Shown piece by piece: positions 23,319-36,072 of a stretch of 64,000 nt of DNA. The stretch is taken from assembly GCA_949361645.1 (NCBI GenBank), contig OX442425.1, forward strand, positions 4,279,442 through 4,343,441, written 5' to 3'. Both the position numbers and the translations under genes were made by a program. The DNA comes from Spongilla lacustris (Eukaryota > Porifera > Demospongiae > Spongillida > Spongillidae). Numbering within the stretch: position 1 is the first letter of the stretch; the number at the start of each line of letters is the position of its first letter. The notes beneath the pieces are model-generated. The model ran no database searches. It saw only the letters and a program-made list of their open reading frames with translations, and was not told where the DNA came from.

Positions 23319-23632
23319 GTTTTCTGTATGTCATATAAATTATGTATTAGTTGAATAATTATATCAATAATCGTTAATAAATACGAGAACAGCTCGTATT
23401 CATTGTTACTTGAATTTGAATTGCGAATGGCTGAGAAGTGGGATTTTGCAAAGAGGACGCTAGAATTTGTGCAAAACCATTGAAACAATCAAGCCTATTG
23501 GCATTCACGCAGCAAGTAAGTATATGTCTCTTGCGGTCACTTATGCTAGTAATTAGCGGTCAACACCTCAGATGTGAATCTGGTTTAAAAAACAATCACT
23601 TTTAAGGCTTTCTTGGTATTCAGGTACCTCTC

Positions 23633-25756
23633 ATGTCAGATGAAAGGATACAACAAACAATTGAAGAGAGGGAAGCCAGAACAACTGCTGCTCTCAGGCA
23701 GAAGGAAAGGGCAGAGGGCATTGCCAAGAAATGGGGTTTGCCATGGCCAGAACCTAGCAGAAAGGGGCAATGGGGAAGAATGAGCCGAGAGTTCTGAATG
23801 AAGCGGGAGCTGTATGCTAAAATACAGCGTATTGTTGAGGGAAATGAGCCAGAGCCAGCATCTCCTCCTCAGTTACCAGTAGGCTCTGCACTGGGTGCAA
23901 AAGGTAGCACACAAGCAGAGGGTCACGAGGTGAATGAGGGCAATGGTAGTGAAGGCAATGGTAGTGAAGGCAATGGTAGTGAACGCAATGGTGGTGATGG
24001 CAATGGTGGTGAAGATGGGGACAAGGATAATGAGGTAAGTGACCACCAGAAGCTTTCAAAGCTTCACAGGCCTACATGGGTGAAGGAATTATTCTTTTCA
24101 TTGCAAGCTTCCCAGAAGTTATCAATCAAAGACGCGTGTGGCTGGGTAATGGAGAATATGCCCAGCGTATTTTGTCCCAATGGCAAACCCCTCACCTCTT
24201 CCACTGTCTGCACATGGAAGAAACAGCTGGAGAGAAAAGAGACCCACCAAACAGGTGATACCCCTGGGAAGAAGAAGTGTGGTCCAAAGCCTAGTCATCC
24301 ATGTGGTGAGCTGCAGCAGTCCAAAACAAACAACACAAAAGTTCCATACAGCCTACTGTGTCTTCTGGCAGGCATGGTAGTGGCCCAGTATAATGCTGGG
24401 TTCCCACTTTCAACCACACTTCTAATGCCTATGGTACTTGGATTTTTTGAAGTACACAAGATCACATGGGTGCCCTCGAAGTCCTGGTACAGGAAGTTCC
24501 TGTTGAAGATAGGACTTAAGTACAGGACCATCACTAAAGCAGCCAGAAGTTTGCCCGATGGCTTCATGAATGTTCCTCAGAAGAGTTGTCTTCATCATAA
24601 GAAAGTTCAACATCCCTCCTGCACTTTTCATCAACTTGGATGAAACTGGTGTATGTCTTTTGCCTTCGCAAAAACGTACTTGGGGCCCATCTGGGGCGAA
24701 ACAAATATCAGTGCTAGGTTGGGGAGACAAACGCCAATTTACACTGATTCCTGCAATTAGTGCAGAGGATAAGTTGGTAGGAAAGGCACAGGTGATATGG
24801 GCAGGTCAAACTGACAGATGCCAACCAAAGGGAGCAGAGATTGACATAATGGCAGACCTTCTCTTTCATTCTCATAGCACATCTCATTGGACAACTGAGA
24901 ATACTATTTTAGAATATGTGGCAGTTCTGCACACCACATATGTCATCCCCAAAATGAAAGAGCAAGGATTAGATCCAACCCAGAAATGGGTATTACTTTG
25001 GGATTGCTACTCTGTCCATTGCTCTGATCCGGTACTAGAAGCTCTTAAGACCAAATACACAAATTTAGTGATCCTCTTTGTGCCTGCGTCATGTACCGCT
25101 GAACTTCAGCCACTTGATCTCTCATTTAACTTTGTGTTTAAGTCTGGAGTGGCCACACTGTTTGCTTCCTGGCTGAGCCAGGTGGCTCAGGAGCAACTGC
25201 TAAAAGGTGTGCCTTCTGAGAAGCTTAAGTTTGACCTTACCCTACAGAATGTAAAGATCCCATTCGTAAAATGGGTGCATAAAACCTTCAAGAAGATATC
25301 TGAAAACAAGCAGACTGCCATGATGGATGGATGGAGAACAAGTGGTATATCGATTTCTTGGGCTGTAAAGGATGATGAAATAGAAGAACGCGACACACTT
25401 TACGAGGAGGCTAGAGCATTAGATAGGAAACGGGAACTATTCGTGGTTAAAGGTGGACGATCCAAAGATGCTGCAGTTGCAGGATTACTTGAGCAAAACA
25501 CCACAGAGAGCTCGAAAAGGAAGGAACAAGAGATGGAGATGTTACCGGTAGTGGTACTGATGACGACTTCGACGTTAACGGTGAAAAATGGACCGAGATG
25601 GATGAGCTGGATGAGGGAGTAGAAGCACGAGACGAAGACGAATTTGATGGAGAGGAATCTCAGCTTCCTGACGACCTCGCTAGCTGCTTTAACGTGACAA
25701 TACAAACGACGCGCTATGGTCGTACTACGGCGATACTGTCGAAATTTAAAAACTAG
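23633..25756 (+). pseudogene. DDE-type transposase (pogo/CENP-B-like DDE_1 group), inactivated
   Basis: An ATG at 23633 opens a Glu/Arg-rich N-terminus (MSDERIQQTIEEREARTTAA) that stops at an in-frame TGA (23795-23797). The frame resumes at the next ATG (23798). Then come an acidic Gly/Asn/Ser tract, a helix-turn-helix-like region (LHRPTWVKELFFSLQ to TVCTWKKQLE) and a basic GKKKCGPKPSH linker. A frameshift near 24575 moves the frame before the catalytic core: INLDETGVCLLP (first Asp), KWVLLWDCYSVHCS (second Asp) and ELQPLDLSFNF (third Asp). A second frameshift near 25535 separates the acidic tail (WTEMDELDEG to LSKFKN) ending in TAG at about 25754-25756. The three-aspartate layout suggests a DDE_1/pogo relative. 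One nonsense codon and two frameshifts imply a dead copy, unless some are assembly errors. Confidence 0.75.
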
Positions 25757-26780
25757 TACTAGTAACTTTGCCAATATATACACCAGCATTTGGCCATTGT
25801 ACTATTGAAACTTGCTAAATGAAAAATTACGTACCTATTTATCGTCAACCATTAAAAAATACGAACTACATATACATTTGGATTTGTATGTTATTAAAAA
25901 ATACGAATACATTATATGAATTATTAAATATTTAAAGTTATTATTCGTATTTAACTTTATTTATACAGCATTTATTCGAGACTAAACCTTTCCCTTGTGC
26001 GCTCGAATGCCAGAGCATTTCTTGCAAGGGCAGGTCCCTGTGCTAAAGTCTCAGATCTCTACTTAGATAGTTGACTCATACATAGTTACATAGTTTACTA
26101 GTTAAATATTGAAATTTGTGTTTAACATGTAAAGCTAATGTTTAATGTATAATTGTATATACATCTTTCAATTATTATTATTATACAGTATACGGCACTG
26201 GTATACTTTTGTGGGAGTTTATTCATTGTGTCTACGTGTATAGTACACGTAGTATTTGTAGGCCTACTATGTTTCAATGCATTGACAGTTACCACTAAGC
26301 ACTTGCACACTGATTTCAACAGCTACCAAAAAACTATTACACAAAACAAACAACACGCAAAGAATCGAACTCCTCAGGATATCACGTGATTAGATCACAC
26401 GTCACATTATTGCAGTAGTATCAATTCTTAGCTTTAGTTTTTGGTCAGGTGTAATGAATAGCTTTATAATCAACAGTTGTGGGTTTGTCCTGTATATGTT
26501 TGTACTACCATACTAAGGGAGTATAAAGGTGGCCTTGAAAAGGCTATTGTAATGAATATCATATTTTTAGATGACCTAAATGATGCCTTTAGCAAAACCC
26601 ACCCACAAAAGGTATGTACTACATGTAGATCTGCACATGCTGCAGCATTTAGTGAAGTTAGTGCAGTTGCATTGCTTAACAAGGCACTGAGCATGCTTAG
26701 ATAAAAAGCAGGCGAACATCTTTACATTTCAAACCACCCAGTTATGGTGAAAAAAGTGACTGAAACAAGTAAACAAAAAC

Positions 26781-27316
26781 ATTAAGGGGAGGGCAGCGGC
26801 AAGGGAAAGAAGGGACACGCCTCCCCTGATACCTCCATCGGGGTTTGAGGCAGTGCACCAACCGCTTTGCAATGTTCGCACTTTTCTGATTCCCAAAACA
26901 TAATTGCGTAGTAACTGAAACAAGTAAATAAAAACATTCTCTATGAGAAATTTGGTGGTATTTAGGATTTGAAGGCAATAGTGGTGTAAAAAGCAGGGAA
27001 ATAAGTGTTTAATAATAAGGAAAAATGATATAGTGTCCTATATTTAGCAAACAAACAAACATCCCATTCTACAATGTGTGCTAAATGTATTGAATCCTTA
27101 TTATTGGACACTTATTTCTACCCCTATTGCCTTCAAATCCTATGTACCACCAAGAGAATGTTTTTGTTTACTTGTTTCAGTTACTACGCAAATTATGTTT
27201 TGGGAATCAAAAAAAGTGCAAACATTGCAAAGCGGTTGGTACTCTGCCTCAAACCCCGATGGAGGTATCAGGGGAGGCGTGTCCCCTCTTGCCCTTGCTG
27301 CTGCCCTCCCCTTAAT
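26781..27316. mobile_element. Large inverted repeat of MITE family 1 (~200-bp arms)
   Basis: The left arm begins TTAAGGGGAGGGCAGCGGCA and the right arm ends with its near complement. The arms pair through GGAGGTATCAGGGGAGGCGT and GAAACAAGTAAA, and through the inner ATTCTCTATGAGAAA-type end. The spacer is about 110 bp. A partial extra end lies just left (26761-26780). The frames inside are not genes. Confidence 0.85.
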
Positions 27317-27662
27317 TTGACCCCCCTACAATAAAATCCTGGCTCTGCCAGTGCTTTAACCTACATGGAGACCTAGAAGTGGATGTAACTACTGAAGAAC
27401 TGCCAGAGCATTCTTCACAGAGGACCTTGGACCTGCCAAGGCACCATCGTCCATAAACCAGGCATAGAAAAGGTCAGGTATTGCAATAGAAAATTTGTAG
27501 TATTCCTTTTTTGCTCTCTATATTTCTCTTTTTGTCCAACACATCTTGCAATTTGCAGTATTTCCTCATACCAACTTTCTTATCCACAGTCTTATAATTA
27601 TCAACTTAATTATTTAGTAACCACATCAATCCATTTATGCTTTAAATAGGCTGCCTGCATTT

Positions 27663-28254
27663 CTACGCTGCTGTAGCTGTACCAATACAAAGAATGTGGG
27701 TGTTCAACTGTCTGAGGTCAAAGCCAGCCAGCTTGAGGTGATAGGTTCCAAGAGCTGATCTTAGCTTCATAGCAGTTAGGGGCATATATATATACACTTC
27801 ATCTAGCCATTGAGGATACGGCTTATTACCTGGCTGACGTTTCCTGTGCCAGTAGTAGCCATTGGGGAAATCCATCAGGCAAATAGTGGTGCGGTTCTGG
27901 TGGACTTGAATGTGACCATCTGGGAAATAGACAACATCTGTGTCACTGCAGCTCAACACTCTGTAAGGCCCTTGCCAGGGGCGGCATGAAAGCTTGCAGT
28001 TCTTGCCATTTTCTTCCAGAGGGAATTTGATGGGGATCAAATCACCAATTTTGTGAGTAGAAGGCTAGCTGGGCATACATATTGTAGCCCTTGTTGTATC
28101 TACTCTGTGCTTTCAGCATTGCATCACAGGCTAGCTTCATTGCCGAGGACAGTGACAACAGTAACACCTCACGATAGTCACTAACGCTAGTGGGTGTCAG
28201 ATTCTCTGCAGGAAGGAGAGATGACTCCAATGGGGCTCTGCAGTCTGCAAACAT
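27663..28254 (-). pseudogene. Gypsy-type LTR retrotransposon integrase C-terminus, frameshifted
   Basis: Minus-strand frames give YNKGYNMYAQLAFYSQN (integrase, before 28042). After a frame change at about 28040 they give LIPIKFPLEENGKNCKLSCR, PWQGPYRVLSCSDTDVVYF, GHIQVHQNRTTICL and NGYYWHRKRQPGN. The GPYRV block followed by HIQVHQ is the usual tail of metazoan Gypsy/mdg integrases. No LTRs or upstream pol domains were found beside it. Confidence 0.65.
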
Positions 28255-28598
28255 GGGGGCTTGAATGGCCAGCTTGGCAATGTGCCAGTATCAGCCACCT
28301 GGATCGGCTGTTTGTTCTGAGTTCAACCAGTCCAAGCGGTACCTGATCCGCTTAACATGAGCATTGTATATGGTGTCCACGGCAGGATAACACACATAGG
28401 TCTAGGTCCATACCTTGATTTGTACAGCTGTCTGGGTACGAGATTACGCAAGAGGGGGGACCCCCTCCCCTGCTCGTGTGAAACACACATAAACTGCATA
28501 TCATAGGTCCTGTTTCGTATATAGGTTTGTCACAATTTCGAACCTTGACCGATTTTGACCAAGGAGACTTCAATTTCTGCACCTTCTAGCTTGGACTG

Positions 28599-30440
28599 CA
28601 GCTTTGCTCGATGAATACTGTGGAAATGTTTCAACATTTTCAGCTATACTCAGCACAGATTCTTGTGGACCAGTGGAAATTATGCTGCGCTCCTACCGCA
28701 GCAGATTCATTACGTCACTGCTAAAATGAGGAACAGTGACTTATACAGCTAGGGTATAATAATAAGGGAAGATGTACATGTATCGTCCTATATGTACAAG
28801 TGTAATAGCATACATCTGTCAATTGTCGTGAATATAGGACTATTACAATTTCCATCTATTTCACTCTTGTTTTATACACCCCTTTTGCATCAAATCTTTA
28901 ATACAAATTCACCAGTATGTTTTTATTTACTAGTTTCATGAGCATATGATAGTCACACGAGTCAGACTTTGTCTCACTCACAGATCCTAAGCAAACATGC
29001 ACATGAATAGTTTTAGAGAAATATACAACACCATCACCACCTTGGCCTTGGCCTTCTGACCTCATTCCCGACTTCCTCAACCTCTTCCACCTTCTCAACC
29101 TAACCCATGTTCTGGTCCCCATCCATCACTGTCAGTACTGCTGAGGCATCCTTTACGGCCTCCTCCACTGCCACTGCCATCCGAGGTGTCATTTGCTGTC
29201 TCAGCCATTCCCTCCATTGCTGAGATCAGCTTCGTCCGTGAGTTGCATATTTGTAAACATAGCAGTTACATCTTGCTTAGTCTTCTAGTCACTAGGTGTT
29301 TAAAGATAAGCTTGATTTAAGAGGAAAATGATTCCTATGAAAAGGCTGGACTTAGTCTTTTTTGAAGTGGAATCTACATTAATGCTTACGTGTACACGTT
29401 TATGCAAGTCTAATGTTGAAATTGATAATTGACATGCATACTTATGGTTAGGTTATTGATTAAAGTCAGGGGTGCAGCAGCTCTTGTGATGTATATGTGG
29501 TCGTATATTTACATGTACATGTAAACTTTTGTTGATACACATAGTTAGTGTATATACGGAGTAATTTGCATAGTCATAAAAGTTAACATCTAAGGGCCGC
29601 CATCACTATCTCTACCCACAAGTGCACCCAACAGCAAATCCAGTCTATTGAACAATTTCCACATCTGACTGGCCCACTTTAAGGACTAACACCACACGCC
29701 TTCATTTACTTTCATCACTACATTGCCACCAACAACTCTATCCACCTCCAACTTTACCTCTTGAGGGGACACAAATTTTTATATCCACTTTTCCCCATTC
29801 TCTCATCCTGTATGTGGAGTGCACCTGTCAAATAACATTTGTATCCATACTTTTTTCCTGAAGTGAGAGATGTTATGTACTTTAAGCAGCAGGTGTGCAA
29901 GTACAGCAAGCATGTACAGACCATCTGTCAGGTACATGTATGTTGCTAAGCCTGCTAACAGAACACTTACTTGTAGCATTAGTTGCCAAATGAATAGCAA
30001 TGTTATGTAAATCTGGATCTTGGGGTTATTATGGGAGTTATCATCTCCTTTCATTGTCCTTGCAGTTATGTACATGTAGTCTGATCGATGAGGTTCTTAG
30101 GTAGCATTTAGATTAACACATGTAAAGGAACTACATTGTAAACCCCTATTAAGGAACACTAAATCTCATTAGAAATTTAATCGACATTATGGGTTTACAA
30201 TAAATGTACAGTTTTAAGGTTCATACGCAAATGATGTTTTACTAGTGCTGAATGCACTGTTTCTACTATAAATATGACATAAAGGATATTTACAATGTTC
30301 AACGCTGATGTCGAGCACAATAAAATTCTCCACTAGCATTTGCCAAGCTACATGTACATGTAGCTGTGCAGCACTGCTCCTTTGCGAGCTCCTGATTTCA
30401 TTATACAGGGCTACATGTACATGTAGCTCCATGGGGTTTC
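28599..30440. other. Anonymous non-coding stretch with a MITE-1 fragment
   Basis: The right arm of MITE family 1 is visible at about 28745-28940 (GTTTTTATTTACTAGTTTCA end). The rest is low-complexity or unrecognised. A Glu/Arg-rich minus frame near 29020-29260 may be transposon-derived, but I do not recognise it. Two ACATGTACATGT palindromes lie at 30350-30365 and 30412-30428. Confidence 0.5.
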
Positions 30441-30860
30441 TTCATACGCTCTAATGCAGCCTTTTCGTCTAGAGCTACTTCTCTTTTTTTTGTTTTGCTC
30501 TTCTTTCTCAGCTATCTCTCTCCTCTTCATATCCTCAGCAGCCTTAAATTCATTGATCTATTGTGCTGAAGTCATGCGCTGAGCTGAACCTTTCAAACGC
30601 TTTAATTGAGTACTTGTAGTAGGGATAGCATTGTCCTGTGGATCTCAGCTTTCTCCATCTGAATTATCAGTGGTACTTTCTGAACTTTGAGGAGAGGTTC
30701 GTTCAGCATGTTGCACCTGCTCAGGACATACTGCACATGCAGCCACATAGATGGAGTGGTACTGAATTTACAATTTCAGGTGTAACTGCAGATTTTCTGT
30801 TGTCATTGCAGCAGCCTTGAGATCCACCCATTTCTTTACCTCTTGTGCCACACCATCCTC
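30440..30860 (-). pseudogene. Possible degraded transposase tail
   Basis: The minus frame shows SFIEDGVAQEVKKWVDLKAA and, after stops, FKAAEDMKRREIAEKEEQNK with a charged coiled-coil character. Such lysine/glutamate tails are common at the C-termini of pogo/Tigger-like transposases. No catalytic motif is visible, so the assignment is weak. Confidence 0.3.
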
Positions 30861-33800
30861 AATAAAGCTTAAAAAAAGGTGATTTTGTCAGAAAGTGCAT
30901 ACCATATGTTGCCATGATCATGTCATGGGGTCCAACTGTGTCTTCAGGAAGAGCATGTGCCCCACATAGTAGAGACCAGGCCAGTCTTTGATTACATGTG
31001 GTACAATAAGATGTGATACTGAATGTTTGGTCATTGCAGCAGAAGAAAGCATGTTTAGTGGACCAAACACTCCTTAGGTTGTACCAGATGGCTGGTATGG
31101 GAAGGCATGAGCACAATATCAAGCTTGTTGGCAATAGCTAATTGTGCAGCGTACTGAGTATTTATATAACAACCCTTTGATGTGGTTGTTCCTTATTCAA
31201 TACCTTTCCCATATGTTTACTGAAAAGTGAGTTTTCGGTACCAGGATTTAAAACATTTCCTATGGTTAGCCTGCATTACATTCTCTATCCAACAGTGTTT
31301 ACATTATCTCTATAGCCTGCAAAGTTTGTCCACATCAGTTAAGTGAAATTGTTATTCCTTAATAGGTTCCTTTGCGTATGTCTATTGCAAAGCACGTCAA
31401 GAGCTCCATTGTACATCTTATTGTACCACTCGTAATCAATGAGACCTATTCTAAGGCTAGTTTGGATTCAGTATGGTGTACCTTTGATCTTAACGATGGA
31501 AGTGGCTTCACACTTTCATCAGGCATCTCAACATCACCACCCATAAAGGTGCCTTTACCAGCAACATGGATAAATAAGTATATAATTCTGAGTGCTTGTG
31601 TATGCGTATTCTTTGAGAACTTGGCAAAATTTGGGTTATCAAGAACTCTTCTTTGCCACTGGCAACAACGAACTGTTATAGTGGGTGCCGGCTCAGAAAT
31701 GAGTTGACTCCAGGAATGGTGAAGAGGAAACAAAACAATTCAATCCATTTTTTTCCTTAGAGAAATATATAAACTCACAAGTTACATGTATCTTCCAGCC
31801 CATGGCTGTTTCATTCCATTGGAAAGTTGGACATTAGGTCTCATCCACATCCCCTGCTTGGAGACATGCAACTGAACCCTAGTTACTGCATGGCACTGGA
31901 ATGTGGCTCATCCTTCTTTATCCATACAACGTAAGGTAACTGTGAGTTGATATTTTGGTCAGGCGTACTTCGAGGACTAAAGCAATATGTTTCATCTTTG
32001 TTATATTTACATACACAAGGAGAGGGCCAAGACTTGTTCGTGTCAATAGGCTTTTTCAAGAAACCCGCCAGGCGAACTGAAAAAAACTCTTAGAAACGTG
32101 TACTCAAGTGATGGCTGTATTTGGTTCTGTTTAGGGTGTGATGGGGCTTATTTCCTGCGTGTCGTGCCAACGCTTTGAATAGGGCAGATTTTTTTACGTA
32201 GTGAAGTGGTCCTCTAATAATGTACATGTGCGAAACACACATACTAGTATACGTGGAAAGCAAAATCACACACTATTCTTTGTGTTTTCTTTTTCGACTT
32301 AGCTTTTCTGGCCTCTAAGACTTCAGTCTGGGACAAAACACACTCAAGTAGTGTTCTAGCCGGGTGTAGCCCGACTTCAGTTCGATTATAAGCAAAGGTC
32401 AGGCGATGTCGAACTAGTAGTGTTCTTGCATACTTTGTTAGCCACATGTTTTTGAAATGGTTGTGTGCCCTGTTCCCCCATTAACCCAACGCCTGCACAT
32501 GTACACCTGCTGACATGGTGTTCGAGTTGGTACATCTTTACTGTCCTTTTCATGCCAGGAAAAAAATAACCGAAGAATTCTTGTATGGAATCTGCTTTAA
32601 TAAAAGCGATCATTTGTTAGCTCATGTTGCGAATGGATCAATACTTATTATGTTGTAGCCAGTTGTATGGCTTTACCATACACCTATAAGCAATTTTCTT
32701 TACTGCTGCTTCTTGTACTTTGCATCTGCACACTCTGCAGAAACTTTTAGGGAAATCAAACAGTGTCATTGCATATGTCTATTGCAAAGCATGTCAAGAG
32801 CTCCATTGAAAAGGCAGCACAGGTATATTTTATTTGAGACTCTCATTTTCCACCCTTACATGTATGACCACACACTCACTGACAGAACTTCAGGACATGA
32901 CATTGCGTGTTTCCCTTTGTCTTTGTGTATCAAATTGATACATATGGGTGTGGTGATGTGCTTTATTCATTAGTTACATGGTCCAAGTAATCATGTCGTT
33001 CTTTCACCAGAAATTAAGCCCCAGCATGTTCTAGATGCAAAGATGCATTCTCTGCTTGCTTCTGAGTTTTATTAAACCCTGGTAATTGAAATTGTCTAAT
33101 CGTACCTCTAAACACACATCTTCAGAAGAAGTATACGGGGCTTGAAACAACTTTATGTTGACACATTCCACATGTATAATTGTGAACTTTTAAGGCCATC
33201 AAAGAATCCTGAGCATTGAAGGGATTAACTATCTGTAATAATTCTTATGCACACATGCACACTACAATTCTTCTTCGTGTTTATTCTTGAGCGACCAAAT
33301 CAACCCGCATTTTAGAAAATGATGTTTGATTTATATGCAGGGGTGGATCCAGGATTTCTGAATGGGGGCTTCACAGCTGATTGCTCATCTGGACCAACCA
33401 CGGCAAATTACTCATTGGGACCGTGGCACATTAACGATCTGGATCACAGCACATCAACTACTAGATAATAATTCTTATGCACACGTGCACACTACAATTC
33501 TTATGCGCACTTGCACACTACAATATTATTAGATGCACATATGAGACCGCACTATAATGGTTAGGCATAGAAAATTATAACTAGAATAATAACTATAATG
33601 TTAATAAGGCATATAATGTAATGACTATTATGTATAGATTAAATAGCACATGGAAACGAAAAAGAATTAAAAAATTTAAGCTGAAGAATGTTATTTATTG
33701 CAAATGATTTGCAAAGTGTTTGAAATGACGGTATTCATTTGAGCAGCATGTTTATCTGTTGAAGGTAGCAAAATTTATTGGCATTCAGTGTCTTCTTCTT

Positions 33801-34600
33801 GCAATGGATTCCTTTAGTCGCTACACCATTGCACTTCACAGAAAACCTGGAAATAGAATTGAGCACAACACTGACATCCCTGCAAGAGTTGGGACATGAA
33901 TTGCTCAGCTTGATAAACTCTGCATGCAGATGGTAACTGGCAGTGTTCTAAAGAAACCTCGACTTCAAATCTTAGATTCCATGTAGAATTATGAATAAGT
34001 CTCTGTGAGCTCAAAGCATTGGAATTTCACTAATTCAGGTTACTGAAGCAGCTCTTGCTACAGAAGCTTGAATTCGAGGTTGTGGGACTTGCTCTTGTAA
34101 AGTAGATAATATAATGAGGACAAGATATGGTCAGAATTATCAAATGATATGATGGGAATAGCAGCGCTGTATAACACTGGAGACAATATTGTGTATAACT
34201 GCAAAGATCTTCCTCGCGCGCGGTACGCCGCCGTCGGGTTTTGACCACAAACACGGGTAAAGAATCTTGATCACACTTCGCATATCTTTGGCATACAACA
34301 TGCGCATTATATATGGTTATACGACGCATGCCATTGGTCCACAATCCCAATGTTCTCATTGGTTAGGATCATTCTCTTGTACCTCCTGTGGTGACAACAC
34401 ATATTTATGTCCACCTCGTTCCAGCTCCTTTACAATAACTCAATGATAATTACACTGTTATACACATGCTAAGTAATGACATATGTATAGTATGGTAGGC
34501 AGGTGCTTGATCACTAACCGTTCTCTGTGAGTCCATCTGCATTGCTGCACTACAAAGGGAGGCTGCAAATGTGTTCTCCCCATAGGTGCATGCAAACATT
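30861..34600. other. Anonymous non-coding stretch with a short duplicated segment
   Basis: No supported gene. A ~45-bp segment at 31372-31413 (TATGTCTATTGCAAAGCACG) recurs at 32773-32815 in the same direction. A block TAATAATTCTTATGCACAC occurs at 33237 and 33466. Open frames of 60-110 codons show no family I know. Confidence 0.45.
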
Positions 34601-34604
34601 TGTA

Positions 34605-35430
34605 TACCACATAATAATGCACAATTTTTATAAATACAACAAATCTTTTGCATTTCAAACCTAACGATCTTTGGATTTTTATAGGCACCGGACTGCTTTG
34701 TGTACTTGCAGAATGTGGCTCTATTATAACGCACAGTCAAGGAGATAACTCGTTTTGAAAACCGTGTTTTGGTGCGATTCAGTTATGGCCCCTTGCGCGA
34801 TTGAAAGTCTATTTTTTCACCCAGGATGTTATGGTGTGCACTACTTAGGGATAGTCAGTATGTTATGGTGTGCACTACTTAGGGGTAGTTGTAAGCTATG
34901 ATAATGCAGTGCCATGGCAACCATTATGCACAGATGCATATGTTTACTGCATCATTTAATATTGTGACCATTAGAGGTGTATGGCTCCCTTCAGATGGTG
35001 GTCTCCCATGTGGACATGGACCATAGCAGCAGTGATGTCTTCATCCATGCTGGGAAACATTTGGACTTTCCACGGTTACTGCCACTGACATGCCCCCCCC
35101 CCCCCCCCCCCCCCCCCCCAAGACACACCCAGTCTTGCTAAGTATTGGTCTCAAAGATACAGGCTGTTCTCAAGATTTAACAATGGGATACATCTGGACA
35201 GTGGTAAGGATAAGTTAGAGGTGTGTATCTGTATATAGGTGAGAGAGATGTGTATCTGTGTAGGTGAGAGACTCATACACACATACACCATGTACACATA
35301 CACACACAGGGTTGGTTTACTGTAGTTGCACTCCAGAGATGATTGCTCAGCATATTGCAGAGAGGTGTCTCTATGATCTTGTATTTGATGCCTTCTGTAG
35401 TAACACCATCCAGTTTGCCTTCATATGTGA
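34605..35430. repeat. Segmental duplication, copy 1 (copy 2 at 63338-64000)
   Basis: From ACCTAACGATCTTTGGATTT onward the two segments match closely for more than 650 bp, through introns as well as exons. Copy 1 has an extra ~90-bp stretch near 34755-34860 with a small internal repeat (ATGTTATGGTGTGCACTACT twice) and a longer poly-C tract (about 35093-35119). Copy 2 runs off the right edge. Confidence 0.85.
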
Positions 35431-36072
35431 AAGAGGTGAGTCATTCCATTTGAAGCCCATCCAATTATTGTGCTTGTGAGAGCAAACACCAGGGCTATAC
35501 TTGCAAGACCCTTGCAGGTGGCAGACATACAGGTCGATGCAATGGACTATTGATCCTTCTGCGTGTAGTTCATCTTTGTCTTCTTTTGCTGTTATGATGA
35601 TATTAATAATTTTACTGCAAAGGTGTTTGACCTCAATGCCATAGAAAAAAAAATTTACAACGGTTTGGCAAGTTATAGTTGCTAAATAATTATTTTATAT
35701 AGCAACTGTAACTTTCTTGGTAAGACTTGCCAAACCATCTGTAAGATTTTTTCTAGGGTGGATATCCTTGCTTTGTGTGTGTGTGTGTGTGTTGTGTTAA
35801 TTTGTTAGTTACTTTTAAATTATCTCGACTTTGTGTGTATTAGCCTTCTGATACACACACACACACACACACACACATGCACACACATACACACACACAC
35901 ACTCACACATGCACACACACACACACAGCTGGTTTCTCTTGTTCTTCCAGGTCAATATGTAGAGGTTGAACAACACGTTCTGAAGAAGAAGCTCAAAATA
36001 ATGACAGCCTATTTTGGGCAACTGACCAATGATAGATGGCTGGATCATTTACCACACACATCATTCCACTAG
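34995..36072 (+). CDS. Unrecognised protein, last four exons (>=122 residues)
   Basis: Exons with good borders and consistent phase: 34995-35074 (after CCCTTCAG), 35163-35203, 35310-35435 and 35951-36072 (TAG). The join reads MVVSHVDMDHSSSDVFIHAG, KHLDFPRLFSRFNNGIHLDS, GLVYCSCTPEMIAQHIAERC, LYDLVFDAFCSNTIQFAFIC and then ERGQYVEVEQHVLKKKLKIM to DHLPHTSFH. It looks like the C-terminus of a cytosolic protein, with no signal peptide or membrane segment. I do not recognise the family. The ATG sits exactly at an acceptor, so it may be internal, with more exons upstream that I could not find. The first three exons are repeated at 63645-64000 with few changes. A (CA)n repeat occupies the intron before the last exon. 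Confidence 0.6.
35093..35119. repeat. Poly-C tract
   Basis: About 27 consecutive C within an intron of the unrecognised gene. The duplicate copy has only about 7 C at the same place (63731-63738). Confidence 0.9.
35849..35927. repeat. (CA)n microsatellite, interrupted
   Basis: CA units broken by ATGCACACATACAC. It lies just before the last exon of the unrecognised gene. Confidence 0.9.

Larger units (their letters stand above)
22959..25968. mobile_element. ~3-kb DNA transposon with 26-bp terminal inverted repeats
   Basis: The left TIR at 22959-22984 begins CTGTATAAATAAAGTTAAAT. The right TIR at 25943-25968 is its exact inverse over 26 bp. Inside lie a retroelement fragment (23004-23318) and a broken DDE transposase (23633-25756). 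AT-rich subterminal AATACGAAT motifs recur near both ends (about 22979, 23375, 25860 and 25905). No clear target-site duplication is visible next to the TIRs. Confidence 0.82.

Noticed and set aside
27074..27334. Overlapping plus frames of 62-86 codons
   Set aside because: They lie in the arm of a large inverted repeat and mirror the frames of the other arm; this is MITE sequence.
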